This document shows, piece after piece, positions 59,112-64,000 of a stretch of 64,000 nt of DNA. The position numbers and the translations under genes were made by a program. A model generated the notes under the pieces. That model did not search any database. It had not been told where the DNA came from and saw only the letters and a list, made by a program, of their open reading frames with translations. The first letter of the stretch is position 1. Every line of letters begins with the position of its first letter. This DNA comes from Datnioides undecimradiatus. Its lineage: Eukaryota; Chordata; Actinopteri; Lobotiformes; Datnioididae. The stretch covers positions 6,991,285-7,055,284 of the forward strand of contig WARS01000036.1 of assembly GCA_008933995.1 (NCBI GenBank). Direction: 5' to 3'.

Positions 59112-62100
59112 GAGGAAGATCAATTTCAATTGATTTCAATTTCAAGATCTCAATTATTTATCAGTTATGGGTTGGGCATCTTCTGCTGGGTCTGGTCAAG
59201 TGAAGTTCGGAGGAGGGGTTCAATATTCTCTTCCATGTCTTCACCTTATAATTACTCCATGTTTAGTGATAGTATATGCTCATTTATGTGCGTTAGTTTT
59301 GTGTACATATGAGTATGTAATAGTGTGTGCGTCTTTTAAAAAGAGATGCTCTTTGTCCACACCAACAATAGCCCTCTTGTTCCAAAACAGCACCCATCAT
59401 CTTAAAATGTGAGAGTGAGCCTTTTACAGGCCCTTAAAGCCAGACCACAGCTGGGAGCAGGACGGCGGGTCAAACTTGGCTTTGACAGTAACGGGCAAAA
59501 AAAAGAAAAAAGAAAAAAGAGATGAGGGAAAGAATTTCTTTTGACTGTGGAGGCAGACACAGAAGTCAGTGGAGAAATATGAAGTGATCTTGTGATGTTC
59601 ATTTTATAAATTACGGAGAACATTTTTTTTGTGAAAGAGCTGCACTGTGTGTGTCTGTCTTCTTCTTCTTGCCCGTTATCCTCAAAGTGAGGTCTGTCTC
59701 ACTGTAATGTGTCACACGCACCAACATACATACATCATGATCATGATTTAACAGCTTAGTTAGAGTTTGTGTTTCTTCTAGGCATGACTTTCATACTTCA
59801 GTTAAGTTCACACAGTGGGTGTGATATATTTGAAATCCTAGACCCAGACACGAACGACCCATACTGTGTCTTACCTACTTTTGCCTTGTACATCATGTAT
59901 GAACAGACGCAAACAGCTGGTTACTGTCTGTTTGTCTAAGCTCCTCTCTGCGTTTTCACTGACAAAACCAGCCTGCAACCCTCACCTAATTCCTCTCTCC
60001 AACAGTCTAGTAGAAGAAAATCCTCTTGTGAGAGAGTTTTAGTGATAGCAGCAGCCTTTTGTCTCCCTCCCCTCTACTTCACTCACTCACAAGCACCATT
60101 TTTTCATTTCTGCTCCACAGTTGCTGATTCCCCCTTAATAGGCCCCTGTCAAGGTTATAGCCAGGTGAGAGGGAGTGCAGGAATGGATGAGGCTACTGAT
60201 TACAGGTGTATTTTAAAGGGGTTACAGACTGAAAACTGCCATTACACATTATGTACTCTGCTTATATGTGAAGCTCCAACTGGCCCTTGATACAAACTGA
60301 CATGCTGTCAGTACCGGTAAATCAGTTCTTCAACTTATCTCTCCTCTACTAACAGACATTTCCATCAGAGGAGGTGAAACGTGTTTGATGGAAGTTCCTG
60401 ACCACTGATTTGCAGTTCTAATCAGAGAAGAAATAATGTTATAGTGGATATTTAGACAGATTTCACAGGTTTTGCATAGGCCAAAATGTTGGGGCACATC
60501 ACTACCAGGCAAAAAACGTGCATGTGCAAGTTGAAAAAGAGGCTTAGAAAAAGTTAGTTTTGCCTCACGATGACTCACCATGCATTTGTGAGTTTTATTA
60601 TTTCCTTTGAAAAGGTTTATACAGCGAGGGGTTGTAAAATCTGCTCAATGTCTAGAGGTCACAATCCTACAAACAAAGCAAGAACCTGCAAACTACCAGC
60701 ACAGGGCTTACACTATTTGGTGTTTTTTTGAAGGGCTCTTTGATCTTTTCCAAATCGACGGCATTCCTCTCTGTGCCGTTATCCTGTCCCTGAGCAGACA
60801 GGAAAGTACTTGACATGTACTAGTCATGGCTACTGGGATTCAGACTGAAGGTATGGACTTGTTTTCACGGAACGAGGAAATCTTTGCCATTTATAGCTAC
60901 ATCCAAACACAGACGACCTTGTTCCCACCAAAACAGGGAGCGTTTATATTAAAAAAAGATCAGTGGACTGTCATTGTGCTCAGCTTCCTGAGATATGTGT
61001 CATTTCCTGTTCTGCATCAGCTGTGGTGGCTTTTTCCCATGGTGGAAAGGACAGTACCACTCAATCTGCACAGTGTCTGCAAAATGTTCCCCAGAATGTC
61101 CCCTGTCTGTCCCAGTTTGCGTCTCCATGTTTGGTCTACTGTATAGGAGAGAGGAGAAGAGAGCTCATGTAGCTCAACGATAGCCTCTCTGAGGTAAAGT
61201 TTCTTTTTCTCTAGAAAACCCAACAGCGCTCCCATTTCTGAGAACTGAAGACTGTCAGGACAAAAGACAGCATTGATTTGCTAAACATGTTTTCTGGTGA
61301 GAACGCTGGGTGCCTTGTGTTCAGCTTCACATGCTGCACTGGGATTTTCATGCTTTGGAGACCACAAACTGTTCTGTTTAACAACACCACCTAGCTCACG
61401 GGACTTTCTTCATGTAGATGCCAACACTGATTACAGTTGTGTCCTGTGAACTATTTCAAATGCTTTGTGTGTAATTTATGTTCTCATTACTCCACTTTGG
61501 TTTTCTTGTTCTACTTTTTTATTGCCAATCTGAGGAGCAGAATCCACTAATGATGCAAAAGAACAATGAGGACTTTTGGAAGTGTGCTGTGGGGAGCTTG
61601 ATATTTTTCTGCACGCCTGCAACGCTCTCTGCCAGGGGAGTGGGTGTTAAGGCTGGAGAATCAGCTTGCCAAATCTCTGCTTTCTCCTCCTAATGCAAAA
61701 AACCCATGAAATCAAAATACATTATTTAGTCCCAACCAAACAATCAGTTTCATTCTTTCCTTGCCCCCCCCGCGCTCTCTCTGCCTGTCTCTCGTCACTG
61801 TCTGGATTTGTTTCCACACTCAACATCTCACTGACTCTATCGTGGCTATTGTTTGAGAAAATCAAGCGTGAGCGTTCCAGCATTCATTCATGAAGTACCT
61901 TGTGTGACCCCCTTTTCCACTAAAACCACACCAATTTCCCTTTTATTCTTCCATTGCTCTCTTCCCATGTTTTTATCCTGGGTGAGAAAATACACATTGT
62001 ATTTGTTCTTTCACCCTGCCTTTGATGATTTTTTGGCCTCTTGGGGGCAGCACAGCAAACTGTTAACACAACATTGATATATTGTCAACTTCTAAAGTAG

Positions 62101-64000
62101 GTATGGCAGCAGAGTTAACAAACTATTGCCTATTTACCTTTTGAACAGACATGGTGCACTTATTTATTGTCAGGTTAATGTCCACCTGTCGTACCTAAGT
62201 CCAATATTCAGTCTTTTTTAAGCTCTATTTTGGTCTACACCATCCCCAGAAGAAAACAGATGTCTCTTTAACTGCTAAATGCTGCACCACATCTGCAAGC
62301 AAGTCGTTAACTTTGTCTATCTACTGTTTGGTGTTGACCAGTGAGGTTTTAGAGCTTTTTTGCAGCTGGTATGCTGATACAAGAATGAAACAAAGGAGCA
62401 GGAAACCGCAATAGTGGGCCAAAAGATACTAAATGCCTTCTAAAGCGAGAAGCAGGGAGAATGCAGAGCAATTCTTTTTGTCCTCATGGCCTCAAGTCTT
62501 ACAGGATTTACAGTCACAGTGATGTCCTTAGACTCCATTTTTGATGCTTTAGAAATGATCAAAAATATAGAAACACTGAGGTAAAACAAACATTGGGCAG
62601 AGTGATGAAGCTGCTCAACTGAAAAAATCATGCAGAGCAGTCACAAACAGCACAAACAACACGACTACAGCCACCATTTAGCCATTAACAACCACCTAAT
62701 CACCACAGCTGTGTCAAGTCTCAGCCAACCGAGACAGCTGCGAAGGATCAGTTTGATCCGTTCAGTGAAGTACTCATTGCCATGATTCTCCTCAGGGGAA
62801 AGATTTGGAAGGAGAGGAGACGGACATAAAGCAAGAGAGACAGAGGGATGAAAACATCTGCGAGCATCCATCTTGGTTTCCATTGTGTTCACAAATAAGT
62901 ACATCAGTTGCGTGATGCATACGCAGTGAGGGAAACATTTTTGTTGGATCAAATTATGAATGACACATGCAGGCTGTGTAAAATTTACAGCTTAAATATG
63001 GGATGCAGTAAGTCCTAGACAACAAATGACAGAGAGAAACAAAGGAAAATTTATAATGTCTGGCGTCTTGGAAAATGCAATCTTATCTTTCAGTAACAAA
63101 TGGTTTAAGAGCCAAATCAGTGTGTGTGAGAAATGTCTGCAGAGTTGATCTTTAGCAGACTAGATGTGTGAAGGACATAGGACCTGTGACCACAGTATCT
63201 TTCACTTCCATTTTCTTTTGTTTACATAGACAAATAATGCCTGCAAAATGGAAATTTTTCACTCTCCTGGCACGGCCATTATCACTTTGTCACTGAATGA
63301 TCATGGTCCTTTCCCTTGCACGGGATGATTTCACAACTGACGTAAGAGGAAGAGAGAGAGAAGGGGAGAGATGGGAGGAGGAAGGGAAAGGTAGCCTGCT
63401 GACCCTGTCATTAGACTTTTGTATCCTTCAGATATGGAATGTGGAACTTCCTCTCTCTGTCTCTTGATGCCTCCTAACGGGGTTTCCTCTATCCACGCAG
63501 AGCATGCAGGTCAAAGGTCAGACCTACTGTAAAGTTGGTCTGGCAAATTTTTAGTGCATGCCAAATTACAGTTGCTAGATCCCTCATTCCGTTGCATCTG
63601 TATTTCTTAAGAATGCCATCCTCAGGAGACGCTGTTACTGGTAGACGGGGAGTTTTATACGAGTCCATTTCAGTCCTTGGGTTTACCACATCACACGGCT
63701 GAGCTGAGACATTTACAGCTCCTATGAGCATTCTTTACAAGATAACAGAGACAAAGGAAACTGGCCAGTTTATGCTCAGGAAAGTTTGCCTTTGAAATGT
63801 ATTTAATGATGCATAATGTTAGACTATAGCTAATAAAAAATATAAGATGCTCAGTAGATCCAGTTTTTTCCAGTATTTTTACAACTTTTTTCAGTGAAAT
63901 TGCTCTTTAACATGTCCTCCGTCCTCTAGACATTGGTCTGAAAAATGAAACCTGGCTGGTTCATGTTCATAGGCAACCTTTTTTTTAAGGCACAGACTGT

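Larger units (their letters stand above)
47428..64000 (-). other. col4a2: Large 5' intron of col4a2 (over 16.5 kb in window)
   Basis: No collagen exon was found here on either strand. I searched specifically for the Cys-rich 7S exon (human ..GGRDCSGGCQCYPEKGGR) and a signal-peptide exon. The region holds microsatellites, palindromes, interspersed repeat fragments and a purine-rich tract, annotated separately. Short ORFs show no recognisable domain. A second gene hidden here cannot be excluded, but nothing supports one. Confidence 0.65.

Noticed and set aside
60826-61146. 106-codon plus-strand open frame in the col4a2 intron
   Set aside because: No recognised motif, no splice-site or promoter context, and overlapping frames are equally open.
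1-64000. Retroviral, LTR, Polinton or CRISPR sequences
   Set aside because: No capsid, polymerase, integrase or envelope motifs, LTR pairs or regularly spaced repeats were seen in the window.

Overview
The window is vertebrate nuclear DNA, almost certainly from a ray-finned fish and probably a percomorph teleost. The evidence is multi-exon genes with GT-AG introns, CA/GT microsatellites, diverged interspersed repeats of kinds familiar from teleost genomes, and gene sequences that align well with human proteins but carry fish-like substitutions. I see no bacterial, viral or phage genes, no LTR element and no CRISPR array.

Layout from left to right: the 3' part of ankrd10 (+, enters from before base 1; coding to 5393); ube2a/RAD6A (+, six exons, 6661-10226); ing1 (-, coding 14595-12240, with a probable 5' untranslated exon ending at 15762); naxd, the ATP-dependent NAD(P)HX dehydratase (-, ten exons, 22897-16566), whose first intron holds a complete two-exon trihelix/Myb-SANT-like gene on the same strand (22151-20996); rab20 (+, two exons, 24474-28151); and col4a2 (-, 44 coding exons between 47427 and 29949). 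From 47428 to 64000 I find no coding exon. This looks like the very large 5' intron of col4a2; the signal-peptide and first 7S exons should lie beyond base 64000.

Order and orientation match human 13q34 read in reverse (COL4A2-RAB20-NAXD-CARS2-ING1-ANKRD10), with two differences. CARS2 is absent between ing1 and naxd, and ube2a, which is X-linked in human, sits between ankrd10 and ing1. The genes do not form one pathway. They are a conserved neighbourhood with divergent (naxd/rab20) and convergent (ube2a/ing1, rab20/col4a2) arrangements.

Exon boundaries were read by eye from splice signals, reading phase and remembered human protein sequences. For naxd, ube2a, ing1, rab20 and the trihelix gene the joined exons sum to a whole number of codons. 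For col4a2 every junction is phase-consistent except one ambiguous donor near 45235. The most interesting non-gene signals are a candidate recursive (zero-length exon) splice site in the giant col4a2 intron, a 47-bp near-perfect palindrome at 59065-59111, a GC-AG intron in naxd, the nested trihelix gene and a candidate MITE at 42125-43153. I found no convincing undescribed biological system.
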